From Trifolium pratense (lineage: Eukaryota; Streptophyta; Magnoliopsida; Fabales; Fabaceae): 64,000 bases of DNA. The notes beneath the pieces were generated by a model. It searched no databases. It saw nothing but the letters and a program-made list of their open reading frames with translations, and was not told the origin of the DNA. Location of the stretch: the NCBI RefSeq assembly GCF_020283565.1, contig NC_060060.1:1922001-1986000 (forward strand), in the 5' to 3' direction. A program made the position numbers and the translations under genes. Of the stretch, positions 47,808 to 60,205 are shown piece by piece (the stretch's first letter is position 1; every line of letters starts with the position of its first letter).

Positions 47808-48053
47808 TTATCCCCTAGAAACTCGAATAGTGGACCGGCTCGCAGGAAAGAACATCATTTCAAGATGAACAAAGTTTAGATAACAGCATATTTGAGTTTT
47901 AGTAGAGCAACATTGAGATTCATGCTGCAAAATCTCCAGAAGATCCTGCATCTGCGTATCAGCGCCGAAATCTGAAGGTTTACTCCTCTCCTGATTCAAC
48001 TCGTGTTGATGGCAATCGGCAATCTGAAAACTTGATGACATTTTGAGCTCTGT
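47808..48053 (-). pseudogene. In-frame decayed TAZ2-like segment after the HAC copy A stop codon
   Basis: The reading frame of the last HAC exon continues past the TGA at 48056-48054 for 81 codons to TAA at 47808. It reads TELKMSSSFQIADCHQHELN, then an acidic linker, then MQDLLEILQHESQCCSTKTQ, ICCYLNF and ASRSTIRVSRG. The ending follows the start of the TAZ2 zinc finger of plant HAC proteins (LLxxASQCRSxxCxYPNC...). Several expected Cys/His positions are changed: NF where NC is usual, and S where a Cys precedes TIRVS. The segment ends before the rest of the finger. It may be untranslated, or used if the TGA is spliced around. Confidence 0.6.
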
Positions 48054-51000
48054 TCAAACAGTCTGCAAAGTACTGTTGTTTAGATGATAGAGGATCATCA
48101 TTGAGGAATACTTGGCGTGGCGGAGTGTGTTAAACTGAAACCAATTCTTCTGGCAGAAACTCAAAAAATTATTCCTATTTTCAAATACTTCATTCTCAAT
48201 GATGATATCATTTTGTTCAGTCTTGAAGGGGATATCATCCACAAGGACCTAAATATGGCATAAAATTCAAAGATTATGTTAATTTGCATGGAATTACAAA
48301 TGATGAGAAAATCATAAGAACTTAGTTTCAGGTTTAGACTATTATTACCTTAGAAAGTCTATGCACCTCGCCATTAATCGAAGTGTGTATATCAGAGTTG
48401 TGGCATCTGAAATATAGTGATATGAAAGTCAATGACAAAATCTCTTTTTGTTATCATCCTATAATTATAATCACTTTTAAAGGAAGAATATAAAAAAAAT
48501 CAATAAGAAATTTAACGAGAGAAGAGAATTATCACCTTTCACACTCCTGAAATAGTTTGCATTTAGTGCAAAACCATCGCTTCCCAGACACTATAGGTTT
48601 ACAGCAGTGCATGCATGAATACTGCAAGTGTGCTACAATGAAGTTTTTCTTCATAGGCAATATAGCTTGGTCCAGCTAATAGAAAAAAGAAAAAGGAGAA
48701 ACGTCAGATACCGGTTTAATCAAAACTACATCTAATAAAAAATTCAAGCTCTCATTCAATGTCATCAATTGTGGATCCCGGAAAATACCAGTTTAATTAA
48801 ATTCTGCTATGCAACTGTGCTATAGTGCCGCTCGCTATTCAACAATACTTTGTACTAAATAGCGTATTGTGGAACAATAGCCATTTGTTCAAATTTTTCA
48901 ATGCTATAGCGCCACTATAGCCACTATTTAACAACATTACTCTCATTACAAGTGGATGAAGGTAAAAGAGAGGGTAGACATACTCTATGCATCACCAGAA
49001 TATCTTTGGCATTGCCTTTGGAAGGATGGATGTGTCCCATGGCCTTTAAAGATCTAGTTTTCATTACTTTATTCAATGTCGATTCGTACTCTCCTCCACA
49101 CTTTTCTTCAATGTCCTCGGCTTGAGTCATAGCAGTACCAGACCAGTAGTCTCCATCAAAGTACGGCAAACGAGCCGTTGTTATCTTGGAATGCCGATTT
49201 CCAGTAGAAACAAAGAAATGATCATATAAGTTGGTTAAACCAACAACGATATTTTCCTTAGAAGCTTTTGTTAGCATTGAAAGATACCTATACAAAAAGA
49301 AGAATATAAATACTCAATGGTTACATAAGCTTACGAAAACTCAACACACACACGTGCGCGCATGCATAAGGAGGGAAAAAAACTCACCACTCCCGTAGCT
49401 TAGCATCTGTTGGAATCTTTTGAGTTTTTGGATGGCAATATAGAATGTAATCACCCTGCCCTTTTTGAGGAGCACAGGACCATATGTAGCAAGTTGTGAA
49501 ACCTCTTTTCTTACAAAAGTCAAGGTACCCAATCTGATGATAGAAAAAATAAAGCATGAATATAATGAAGGATTAAGGATCAAATGAAATGTAGTATAAG
49601 GCAATTAGCAACAAAGTTTAAAATGAAATTACCAATATCTCATGGTAAACAAAGGTACGGAGAGCTTCCTGATTTTTAGTCATTCTTCGAGGAGTAAAGT
49701 AATTGACAGAATCAAGATATGAAATATATACACAACGTTTATTTGGATTGCCACATTCCGAGCCAAACTCCTGGACATACATTGCAAATATGCATACATC
49801 TACTCCTTCAATCTGTTGAAATAGAAGAATAACCTGAAACCATAGAAAACTCCATCAACTCTTCTGAATAATGGAGTAGACATCTAAAGAAATATAATGT
49901 AATCCTGCAGAAGTAACAATATTCATCAACTAACACTTTAAACTTACTCTTGATCTGTAAGAGAATTCAGAAGGGTAATTCTCCTTTGGAATGATGTCCA
50001 GAAACTGCTTCTTCACTTTCAATTGTTTGTCGACAGATAACACTTCTCTAATGGAAAGACTTTCTTCGGCTAAAGCCTACAATTTTGCAGTAATTTATGG
50101 CAAATAAGAAAATAATCTAAAATTTCAAATCAATAATATTTATAACATGACAGAATACTATTTTACTACTATTTCCAATTTACTTGCTTCAATAAGAATA
50201 TATGCATACATACTGATTATTCGGTATTACCTTATCAGGATTCTTCTTCCCTTTATCGTTATTCCAGTCTGCTCTCTCTTGCATGAGACGCTCAAAAAGT
50301 CTTTTCTCTAAGTGGTCACTAAGCATGGTTTTAGGCAAGGCCTTAGCACCAAAAACAGTGTTCTTTGGTAAGGGAACATGCATTCCATTTTCAATTTCTT
50401 TTAAACGGCAGAAAGGACATATATACTCAGCTTTGCAGTCCAAATCTCTTTTCTTGTTATAGAGTGCACATATTTGGTGCTGCCATCTTTTGCATTTATT
50501 GCATTCAACCCACTACAAGAAACAATGGTCATAAAGAGTTAGTTTAAAGTTCTCTATATCAAACTGAATTATATAGTAAAGGGTATTAAAACTTACCGGT
50601 TCAAAATATAATTCATCGTTTTTCTTTTTTTCGAGACTTTGCTTAGAAACATATGTCCCATTGAATTCGATGCAATCACCCTTAAATCTCGTATAGCAGT
50701 GGGAGCAAAAGCATTGATCTGCATCAAATTCTTCTCCTTTTCTACAGAAAAAGTGTGCTTTTTTCTTGATGGGGTTCTCACAACATAAGCAAAAAATTGT
50801 TACTGGTTCAAAGGAGAGAAGTTCCGTTGCACATAATTGGCATGTGTTGCTCGCAGTTGTAGTCTGTATTAAAATAAAAGTGAGTACCATTCACATAACA
50901 GTAATGCCTAAAGAGATCAATGAAATTGAAAACGCAGGATGTTGGTGTACGAACCTGATTAGATTGCTCTCCAAAACTACTAATATGGTTTGTTATTTGA

Positions 51001-53264
51001 TCATGTGTGAACAAATCGATCAAAGAAACAGCATCATCTATTCTATTTGAGGATTTTGTTTGCTTCTCTTGATTATCGTTTGCCTCACCAACTTCCTTTT
51101 TAGCATCTGTCCCCTCCGAGTTGAAACCAGTTGTGTCTTGTTTGTCTTCTACAACAATAGGAATAGGAACCTTGCTTATGAGAGAATGCATATTGGAATT
51201 CGATCCATTTTCAATTTCCATTGATTTGCTGCTGTCTATCACACCATTGCTTTCGAGATCTTGTTCCTCGGATATCTGAGTAACTTCTGAGTAGCTATTG
51301 TCTACCACATTGTTGTTTATCTCATTAACTGTAATATTTGAGGACTCGGTTTGGTTCTCTTGATCATATTTTGGCTCACCGAATTCCTTTTTAGCATTTA
51401 TCCCCTCCTGGTTGAATCCAGTTCTTCCTTGTATGTCCTCCTTATCATCATCATCATCAATAATAATAAGTCCATTCCTGCGAATAGGCATACTGTCGAT
51501 TTCCGCTGAGTTTCTGCTGTCTATCATTATGCAGTCTGGCTCATCTGATATTTGAACAGCTTCTAAGCCTTTACAGGGGAATGTGCCATTCTCGAAAGTT
51601 TCAGGCCCAAATGTATCAACCACGACATTGTTGTATATCTCGTTATCTGCAGCATTTGCGGACTCACTGAAGTCCTCTTCAGTTTGTATCCACTCCTGGT
51701 TGAATCCTGGTGTGCCTTGTATGTCTTCATCATCATCATCATCAATAATAATAAGTTCATTCCTGCGAGTAGGCATACTGTCGATTTCCACTGAGTTTCT
51801 GCTGTCTATCATTATGCAGTCTGGCTCATCTGATATTTGACCAGCTTCTAAGCCGTTAGAAGGAAACGTGTCAGTCTCGTAAGTTTCTCCAAGTGTATTA
51901 ACCATCACATTGTTGTTTACCCTACTAACGTCCATAGAATCAAGCACTTGATTTGCCAATTGTTCCATCCTGTATTTGTCAACTTCACCATCAATAGAAA
52001 AGAGGGGAAATTCTAACTGTTGCTTCACTTCCGAAGGTGTTTCAAAAGAAGAAGGTTGAACCATCTCGTGAGTTGACTGATCAATACTTGCATCGTTAAA
52101 CGAAGAGACTCCAAAAGTATAATCCATCACTTTCTGTCTTTTGGTAGGTTGTAGCATGGATTCATTATTATCATTATGGCTTCTCTTTTGCATTGTATCT
52201 TTCAGTTCTAAGCTCGACCTCATTCTAGGAAAAAGATTGGAATGCTCCGAAGTATCCATCGAGACTAATTGAGGTAACATCAAATTTGAATCTTCAGATT
52301 GGAGGGATTTTCCCACAGCGGTAGGAATCTTCATACACTCATTATTCTGCATAGTCCCCAAACTATCTCTATGATTTGACAGATTCGTCTCCACTGCAAA
52401 AGTAGAAAATTAAATAGGTAAAGCAATACATTTTATTGAAAACAAAATAATTCCAGCAAGAAAAGAAGCACAAAGTCAGTAATATAGCTCCAATGATAAA
52501 ATCAATATAGCACAAGTAAGGAGTGAAATCACAATTTACACATACCGTTATTTGCATGTTGCTGAGGCAAATAGCTTCCATGGCCAGAAACGTACAAGTC
52601 ATAAAGCACATGCATATCAGCAAATTTGGTGATTGATTCAGGTAAACAAGGCAGCTCAGGAACAATAGAATGCTGAGATAGTCCCGCTTTTTGCACGCCA
52701 TATATCTTTCTATATTCCAATTGAATATGCACGCGCTGATTCAATGTCTCCTGGTTCATATATGCTTCCTGCCAAATATAACAGTTATGCTTAATTAACA
52801 TCATACATGTATAACTTGCATTTGATCCTCTTATTGACTAAAATGTTAATAGCTAATAAAATCTTGCATGCTCAGACAGAATTCAAGAAACAAACCTTTG
52901 AATCAGCACTCAAAAATAGAAACCATTCCACCTTAGCTGCAACTCCCTCATTCTCAATTCCAAAACTGATCAATTTTGAACTGAAGTAAAAATTCATTGT
53001 TAGTAAAGTCTAAACTCAATTGCAATATAAAAGTTGAATTAAATGCAACCACTGTTAATGTGAAACACAAATCACTTACATTTTGTTTCTCATCCATCGG
53101 CGGTTGTATGCGATATCAGGATGATCACGCCAGTTTGCGGACAACATTACTTGATTGCTTAATTCATCAAAGGCTCTCTTCCGTGGAACGTTTGAGACAT
53201 ATGATGAAGAACTTGTTGGCATTTGTATCCAAGTATTCTCAAGATGAGAACCCTTGGGCGGCAT
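48054..53264 (-). CDS. CBP/p300-family histone acetyltransferase, HAC1-like (copy A), 1217 aa, 13 exons
   Basis: Minus-strand exons: 53264-53080, 52980-52896, 52768-52546, 52393-50955, 50863-50597, 50512-50231, 50076-49948, 49833-49633, 49533-49388, 49287-48984, 48675-48536, 48406-48349, 48248-48054. All borders are GT-AG and in phase. It should acetylate histones in the nucleus as a transcriptional coactivator (family knowledge). Residues ~1-165 match the conserved HAC N-terminal region ([15 protein letters not shown]). Residues 165-644 (exon 4) are acidic and disordered, with a basic PTKRQKVM and two LIIIDDDDD motifs. Residues ~650-790 are Cys-rich (CQLC, CLCCENP, then PHD-like [19 protein letters not shown]). 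The KAT11 acetyltransferase core is ~840-1090 ([50 protein letters not shown]). A partial ZZ finger follows ([19 protein letters not shown]). The protein is shorter than HAC1 (about 1.7 kb of residues) and lacks an intact TAZ2, because of a TGA at 48056-48054. Confidence 0.9.
48801..48940. repeat. CGCTATAG-type MITE in a HAC intron
   Basis: GTGCTATAGTGCCGCTCGCTATTCAAC and, inverted, TGCTATAGCGCCACTATAGCC lie within the intron between exons 10 and 11, ending CTATTTAACAACATT. It is of the same family as 16634-16830. Confidence 0.5.
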
Positions 53265-53493
53265 CTTCTTGCTTTATTATAAACTACTCGTTCTGAAGCC
53301 AAAAACATATAATCAATAAACATCAGTTCAGTTAGAGAAAATTTCAGCAAACATAAACACAAAAGACAAAAACAAAGATTATTTTAAGTTTAAACAAAAT
53401 CATAATTATAATTAAGTGGATACATATAAACACCAATATGAATAGCAATCATAATTATAATTAATTCCTAAACTATCTCCTTCCTGTTTATTT
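53265..53493 (-). promoter_or_regulatory. 5' leader and upstream region of HAC copy A, shared with copy B
   Basis: Immediately upstream of the ATG, copy A has TTTTTGGCTTCAGAACGAGT and, further up, AATTTTCTCTAACTG and CACCAATATGAATAGCA. Copy B has the same words in the same order (62990-63140). TTTTTGGCTTCAG|AAC looks like a splice acceptor, so a leader intron is likely. Homology fades beyond about 53490, where a SINE is inserted. Confidence 0.5.
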
Positions 53494-53605
53494 ATTTTTT
53501 TCACCATCAGTCTAATCTAGTTCGGGGTCAGTTTGATTTCAGCCCGTATCAATCGCAGTTGCAGGGATCGAACTGTGGGCCTGACTACTGAATCAACTAA
53601 CGATT
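53494..53605 (-). mobile_element. SINE-like insertion upstream of HAC copy A
   Basis: A T tract (the A tail on the minus strand) is followed by CACCATCAGTCTAATCTAGT, TCGGGGTCAG and GCAGGGATCGAACTGTGGG, whose reverse complement contains a B-box-like GTTCGATCCC. It is related to 2407-2500 and 20930-21006. It is absent from the equivalent position at copy B, so it inserted after the duplication or was lost there. Confidence 0.6.
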
Positions 53606-54970
53606 AGTATCTTCTTCATGTTTAGTTCCTAAACTATATTAAAGTTTCAGTAAACATTAATTCCCTACATTACAAATTTAAGTGAACTCTTAACTTAGTG
53701 AATAGAAAAGAGGGAACAGCGTTATTATTATTATTATTTGGAAATAGGAGTTTACCTTGGATTTTTGGATCAAAAGTATAAACTGAGAAGAACAAGGTCT
53801 TTTTTTTTTTTGTTATGTCTTAGCTATTATTACTATTATTCTATCTATCTATTATTATTTTTTTAAGAATATTAGTATATCTACTTTTTGGTTAGACTAT
53901 TATATCTAGTTTGTTATAAATTCCATTTTTTTATGGAAATTTGTTATAACTGACTATTATTCTTTTCTTCTTTTTTTTTTTTTTTGATAACTTGCTATTA
54001 TTCACTTTACATTTTAAATAAATCTCTAAACTAATGGAATTTTAAAGTAGAATTATATCAAATTAATTATAATTAAATTCAACATGATTCTTTTTATCTA
54101 ATTAACTTATTGAATTTAATTTTGATTTTAAATTTGACCTAATTCTTTTTATCAAAGTCCTACAGCTACCGGCGGGTAGACTTGTAATTTATAGATGGAG
54201 AAATATAAAATCTCTTGTCAATGCATATCTCTTGTTAATGCATACCATCAAGACCACTAAATTATCATTCTTAAATATTAATATCAACAATGAATTAGTT
54301 TAACTAATAAAGGATTTAGACTTCTAAAAAATTCAATTTTTATCCGATGTATACTAAAAAATTCAGTTAAGAAGAAAAAACTCATGATAAAAACTTCATA
54401 CATAAAATATGTTAAAAAACTGAAATCTTAATAAAATCTACAAAATATAATTGTTTTTTGAATTTTTCGTTATCAACAATATAGATCAACAATACATATA
54501 TAGCATTTGTTTATGAGGATCATCTACGAAATAATGATGGAAGTGTTGAATAAAACTAACCTGTTGTGACCGATAATTGATCATGCCTCAGTATAGTATC
54601 TCACTAGGATTGTATTGCCTAAAAAATATATCTCACTAGGTTAAACGGGAGTATAACTTTATTTATATATATATATAGATAGATTCATATAGATAACACT
54701 TAACTTGAAAAGAAAGATACGGATAACATTTTTTGACAAAAATATATCGGCTTTTTTTTAAAAAAAAAATAGTAAGGCTTTATGCTTTTTAAAATATTTA
54801 AAAAAAATAAAAATAAACGTAAAAAGTAAAAATTATGCCTTGACCAAAGATCATTTTTAATAATATATATATAAATATAAATATTATCGTATAATGTCGT
54901 GTTATATTTATTTTGATGATTATTTTCAAAATATTGTTTGTGTTCCACCCATTAGGACTTAATTAAGCCA
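53606..54970. other. AT-rich spacer next to HAC copy A
   Basis: No gene. Parts around 54000-54130 resemble, in inverse orientation, 61910-62040 near copy B (shared word TTAATTAGATAAAAAGAAT), consistent with an inverted duplication wider than the genes. Confidence 0.45.
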
Positions 54971-55443
54971 TCACACCCTAAAAGCCACAATGTAGGGTTA
55001 AATGTGTTGTTAGTCTCTATATTTTGGCGAGCTTCTAAAAATAGTCCCTTAAATCGGGTTTCGCCCGTTGACTTGGGTTTGGGTTCGGGTGGGTCTCTCG
55101 GGTTTGAATTTTTTTGCCATCCCTACTCTTTTATAAGTAAATATGCTCATTTTGTATACTTATTAAGAAGTTACTTTTTTGTCTTAATTTTATGTAAAAT
55201 TTCTATTATAATTTCTTAAATGACCTTAAATTTGCATTGAAACTCTACAATTATTTTAACAAGTAGAACAATTAATGAGAGTATAATTTTAGAAAAATAA
55301 CATTAAATAAACTTGATTTTGGCAACTTTTTCTTATGAGTCCAAGAGAATTGTAAGTTTAATGACATGCATCTGTAAGTTTTTAATCTAAAATATTTTAG
55401 ATTTCAATTTGGTCTCATATGTTTAAAAAGTTTTAAGTTGGTC

Positions 55444-58400
55444 CACTACAACATTTGTTGTCTTTAGCAACACTTTTTTATGCAACTCGTATAAACTGTT
55501 ACCTAAAAGTGGCTTAGCTAACATGTTATGACTGTTGCCAGTTCTCTTTAGGCAGCGCTAGATAATTGTTCCCTGAAATCGAAGAGGGAACACTTTCAGA
55601 CTGTTACTCTAATATTTCTTTTGCAATGGTTAATAACTGTGCCTATAGATATTTGTGGGGACAGTTTTAATTTGTTACATTATTTTTGACAAAAAGCAAC
55701 ATTTATCAACAATTGCTTTTAATATTCAGCATTTAACAATTATATTACTTTATTTTTTTTTCCTGTAAAAAAGACTAATCTCATCCCATCCATACACAAA
55801 CAAGTTTGAGAGTTAAACCCCACCGTGTGGCTTCCTTCTCCTCCGTCTCCAAGTTTCAGAAAAGATATCTCTTCAAATACCACACAATCGAAAATCCACC
55901 TAAATCCTCCCCAATCTGTAGCTTTATAAATTCTCTCTCACCGCTCAATCCCTAGATTTTTAGGGTTTCCAATCTATTCTCTCACACCATTCAATCCCTA
56001 TATTTATAGGGTTTCTGATACATTCCTCTTTATCGTATTTCTCGTATTTTTTATTTGACCAAAATTAATGGCTTCAATTTGGATACCCTATCTCAGTGGC
56101 GTCATAGTTTCAGAGATTAGCTAGCGGAGTTGGTGGCTACGATAAGGGTTTTGATCGGTATGCTTTAGCTTAAGCTTGAACACTGAGAAGGAATTAGTAG
56201 AATGCAGATATGGATTTGTCGAAGGAGTTTGGGTTTGTTTATTCTTATTTTCTTTGTTTTTTTTTCTGGGTTTGTTTGTTATTGTTGCTGTGGATGAATT
56301 TTTTGTGATGTTTAGTTATGAGATTGTGGTTGAACATCCCGCTATTATGCAGGAGGAAGCACTGTAATGTCTTAACTCACTATTATGCAGGTATTTTGCA
56401 CAGTGTTGAACAACATCAACTTGTTATATCGTGAGTCTCTTTATCAACTTCAACTTAGATTGGGGTTTCCCTAAATTTTGCCAAAACCCTGACATTCTCT
56501 TTCATCCCAAATTAAATTTCTCTGTTCTTGGCTCAGTTAGAAGTTTGATGTTAATTTTTCTGATTATTATTTGCATGTTTTTCATATTCTGTTCAATTTC
56601 ATGCCTAACAAGATTTGGTCATATTTGAATGGCACTTTGTTGGTTTTTGGTGTGTATAGGTTTTTGATAATTGTTTATACTTTCTTGATTTTGATTTTGG
56701 GTTTGCTGGTTTTTGTGAAATATAGTGATTACTAAATAGTAGATACTAATTACTAGTTAATACTTAGTATGTAGAGGATAATGGTTTTATGAATGAGATA
56801 AACAATTCACGTTGAGTGAAAACTCATGCTTGGAGTATGAATGAACCAATTCATCTTGACTAAAACCTCATGAAAAATGATGATGCAATGATGTTGGTAA
56901 TGCACTAAGAAATATAAACCAATGATGGGGGGGACTTATTTTCATAAATGGAACTGAGAGGTGAAGTTTTTGATATGTACAATATAGGTAGTGGTTGCAT
57001 TCTTCACAATAATGAGGATAATATTGAATGTGAAATTGATATTGAAATGCCAAATTACTTGTTATGCCCCTTTCATTGTTATTGAAATTGATATTGAATG
57101 TGAAATTGAAATTGATAATCAATTGTATGAAATCTTAACATTTGGTGTAGATGAATAATGCAGTACAACTAAGTGAGAAGAAGGAATTAACTGAAACATG
57201 CCTTAAAACAAACTACTTTGGTGTAGGTGAACATTAGAGAACTTGGCATTTACTTTTAGCAAGAAAGGGGCATAGTTGCCAAAATCAAGTTAACATTCAT
57301 TAATTCTCAACTCCAAGTAGGTAAAGGTACACATGTTTAAGTGGCAAATAATTATAATTATGTGCTTATATTTAAATTCATTTTCTTAGAATATGCAGAC
57401 AAATTCGATCCTTACTAAGCAATTGAAAATTGTGGTGCAGGAAGCAATTTACTCTTAACACAGTGATTTTGACTAGAAACTTAACTTGTCTGATTGTGAG
57501 TTATTTGCAATTCAATTTTCTACTACTAATTTCATATTGTCTACACTTTTTAAGTTATTTCTAACCTGTGTATCTGACCTTAAATTATGTAAGCCTATCT
57601 AATTGTTTGATTTTAGCTCTTCTTTTGTTTAATTTAATTATTCAATTAACTATGTAGACACCACTGTGTTTGGTTTTACAGCCCTCTACCATCTAGAGGA
57701 AGTCCAGGTATTGTTGTTTATATTTAAGAGTTGTTGTAGTCTTGTTGTTGAGCTGCATGGTTATTTATACTGAGACAAAACTTCTGAAGTGTATTGGATA
57801 TCTTGTTAAGTTGTGAGAAATAAAGAAGCAAACGAGTTTGTAAAAGGAACCATCACTTATTCTCATATTCCTAAGAGATAGTTCAGATATGAAATTGAAT
57901 TTTCAATGAAATGGCTAGATGTAATTTGGTACATTTACATTATAGAGGATAGTGATACTCTAATTTTGTAATGGCAATATGCATTCTAGTGTATATAGGG
58001 TCTGTTGTTAGCATAACTAGTGAGATTCTAGTTCAATTTTTGTTCAACTATTTGATTAATTTGGTGTAGCAGGTTCTGCATTGGAGCAATACGATCAAAA
58101 GGGATTACGATCAAAGAAATGTTGGAATTGATCAAGAACATTGAAAAGTAGCAAAAGGCATGTTATAGGTGGTTCTTCATATGATTATGCAACCAAGATA
58201 GTGGGGGCAATGAAAAGAAATTTACAATTTACACCAAAAGTGTCCAATTTTAGTTGTATTGGTTTTGAGATATTGTCTTAATTTGTATATAAGTAGTCAT
58301 GGGAGAAGTAACCATGACTTTATGTGTTTTATAGTAATAGTTCATGTTGCTACTTTTTAGTACCCATAGAAAGGAGGTACTCTGTTATGCAATTTTGTAA

Positions 58401-58880
58401 TACTACATATATTTGAATGAAGGAGTTCATATATTTGCCTCATTTTTATTTGAAATATATGATTTGGATATTAAATTTGGTTAAAATCTTTTCAAAATTA
58501 TTGTCTAATATATTACAAATGTAAATTTAAAAATTGTTGCCTATAACTTATGGCTAAAAAATGTTGCCAATACATAATGGGGACGTTTGAAAATTGTTCC
58601 CTTTGATTAATCTTTAGGCAACAATTATAGACAGTAAATAAATTTGGCAACGCAGAATAACTGTTCCCTAAAGTTTTCTGAATAACTGTTCCCTTTTCTC
58701 GATAACATAGGCGACAGTTTTAAAAAGTGTGCCCAAAACGCGAAAAAACTGTAACCTTAGATAATAGGTAACGCTCGTTTATAAAACAGGTGAAAACTGT
58801 CCCCTATACTTTTAGACAACAATTTTCATGGTTTAGGCTACAATTTTGAATGGTTGTCTAAAAGCAAAAATGTTGTAGTG
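55444..58880. mobile_element. Non-autonomous CACTA element (3437 bp) with 3-bp target duplication
   Basis: Left end CACTACAACATTTGTTGTCT and right end AAAGCAAAAATGTTGTAGTG are inverted copies starting with CACTACAACA. GTC flanks both sides (55441-55443 and 58881-58883), the 3-bp duplication expected of CACTA/EnSpm. Both ends carry subterminal repeats such as ACTGTTCCCT, TAACTGTTCCCT and ACTGTCCCCTA in both orientations. No transposase is visible. The interior, about 55.79-58.44 kb, looks like a copied host gene: a leader-like CTCC-rich start, splice-site-like GTATG and TGCAG words, and a poly(A)-signal-like end. Confidence 0.85.
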
Positions 58881-58983
58881 GTCCTTTTCGTCAGATTTTT
58901 GTTTAAATCGTCGACTTGTGTAATGAATTTGCATACATGGATTACTTAGGAGAGTACTATGTAAAAGTTTTAGAAGAAATTAA

Positions 58984-60033
58984 GGAGGGTGTATTGGATT
59001 GAGATTTCATGGGATTTTAAAAGACTTTTTTATGACAAAAAAATCTTGAGGTATTCAATCAAGACTTTTACAAAAGTTAAATAAATCTTGTGGTATTCAA
59101 TTAAGACAAACATGATTTTTTTTTCAGGGCAATAAAATCCGTTGGTATTCAATTGAGATTTGATACTACTTTTAAAATGTCTACTGGTATTCAAAAGTCT
59201 ACCGATTTTGATGGATTCTTCTATGGAATGGATTTTGAGAGACTTTTTAGTTAAAAATACACTTGATAGACTTTTTCAACAATCTCACCAAAAGCCTTGA
59301 GACTTTTTTGAAATCTCCAAGACTTTTTATTTTCATCATCACTGTATCAAATTTTTTTTCTTTATTTTTTCATAGTTCATCATCACTGCACTCCTTCTTC
59401 TTTTCTTTGTTCACTTGTTCAAGAATCTCACCAAAAGACTTGAGATTTTTTCAAACTCTCCAAGATTTTTTACTTTCATCATCATTATATCAGTTCTTCT
59501 TCTTCTTCTTCTTCTTCTTCTTCTTCTATCAAATATGTTTTTTTGCAAAAAAATATTTTAACAAATTCTACATCTTTTTTACAAACTTTTGATTCAATAC
59601 AACTTTTTACGGCAAATTTTTTTCGTTACCTTCATCTGCTTCTTTTCCCATCAATGGTGATAATGGTTTTTATTTGTGATTAGAAACATATACGTGAAAA
59701 AAATGTAAGGCTTTTTTTTTGTTTAAAAATTTGGATTCCCAAAAAAATATAATTTCTTTTATTAAAATTTATTGATTCTTTTAAAATTTGCCTAATATAC
59801 AAAAGTTTCTTAATATATAAAGTATTATGAAATCTTGATTGTAAAAAATTTTTTAAAAAAAATCTCTCAAAATCCATTCAAATCATGTGTTAAAAATCTT
59901 GATTGTAAAAAAGTCTTGTAAAAAAAGTCTTTAAAATCTCACAAAATCAATATAGTCCAACAAAATCTCATAAAATCATCAAAACTTTTTTTGCCAAAAT
60001 TGTCTCATAAAATCCCAATCCAATACACCCCCA
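58984..60033. mobile_element. PIF/Harbinger-like element (1050 bp)
   Basis: Left end GGAGGGTGTATTGGATTGAG and right end AATCCCAATCCAATACACCC are inverted copies. TAA flanks both sides (58981-58983, 60034-60036), as in Harbinger elements. Subterminal TTTTACAAAAGTC/GACTTTT words repeat in both directions. The centre contains a (TTC)n run. It has no transposase. It lies within the same older sequence as the CACTA element. Confidence 0.7.
59494..59527. repeat. (TTC)n microsatellite
   Basis: About 11 uninterrupted TTC units inside the Harbinger-like element. Confidence 0.9.
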
Positions 60034-60205
60034 TAACTCAAAATTTAATAAAAAGTTAGAAAAATTAACTCAAAATTTAACGAAAAGGACCAATTTATGT
60101 TGAGATCAATAACATATATAAGGGGCTAACTTGAAACTTTTTAAACATAAGGGACCAAATTGAAACCTAAAATAAACATAAGGGACTAAATATACAATAT
60201 AATTA

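Larger units (their letters stand above)
54990..60205. mobile_element. Nested transposon block between the two HAC genes (outer element proposed)
   Basis: Left end GGGTTAAATGTGTTGTTAGTC and right end GGGACTAAATATACAATATA, with GTCTCATATGTTTAAAAAGT (55420) matching, inverted, ACTTTTTAAACATAAGGGAC (60138). This suggests an older foldback element. It is interrupted by a CACTA element and a Harbinger-like element listed separately. The outer element's exact ends and duplication are uncertain. Confidence 0.5.

Noticed and set aside
51583..51840. Plus-strand frame with a Ser run
   Set aside because: Antisense of the Asp-rich HAC linker; the Ser run is the complement of GAT codons.
52369..52701. 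Minus-strand frame of 110 codons, apparently a membrane protein
   Set aside because: Read-through of HAC exon 3 in the wrong frame plus an intron.
54700..54948. Minus-strand frame rich in Tyr/Ile/Phe/Lys
   Set aside because: Translated TATATA and poly-A/T sequence; no coding evidence.
59263..59592. Plus-strand open frame of 109 codons
   Set aside because: Lies inside the Harbinger-like element and runs through the TTC microsatellite; Phe/Ser low complexity.
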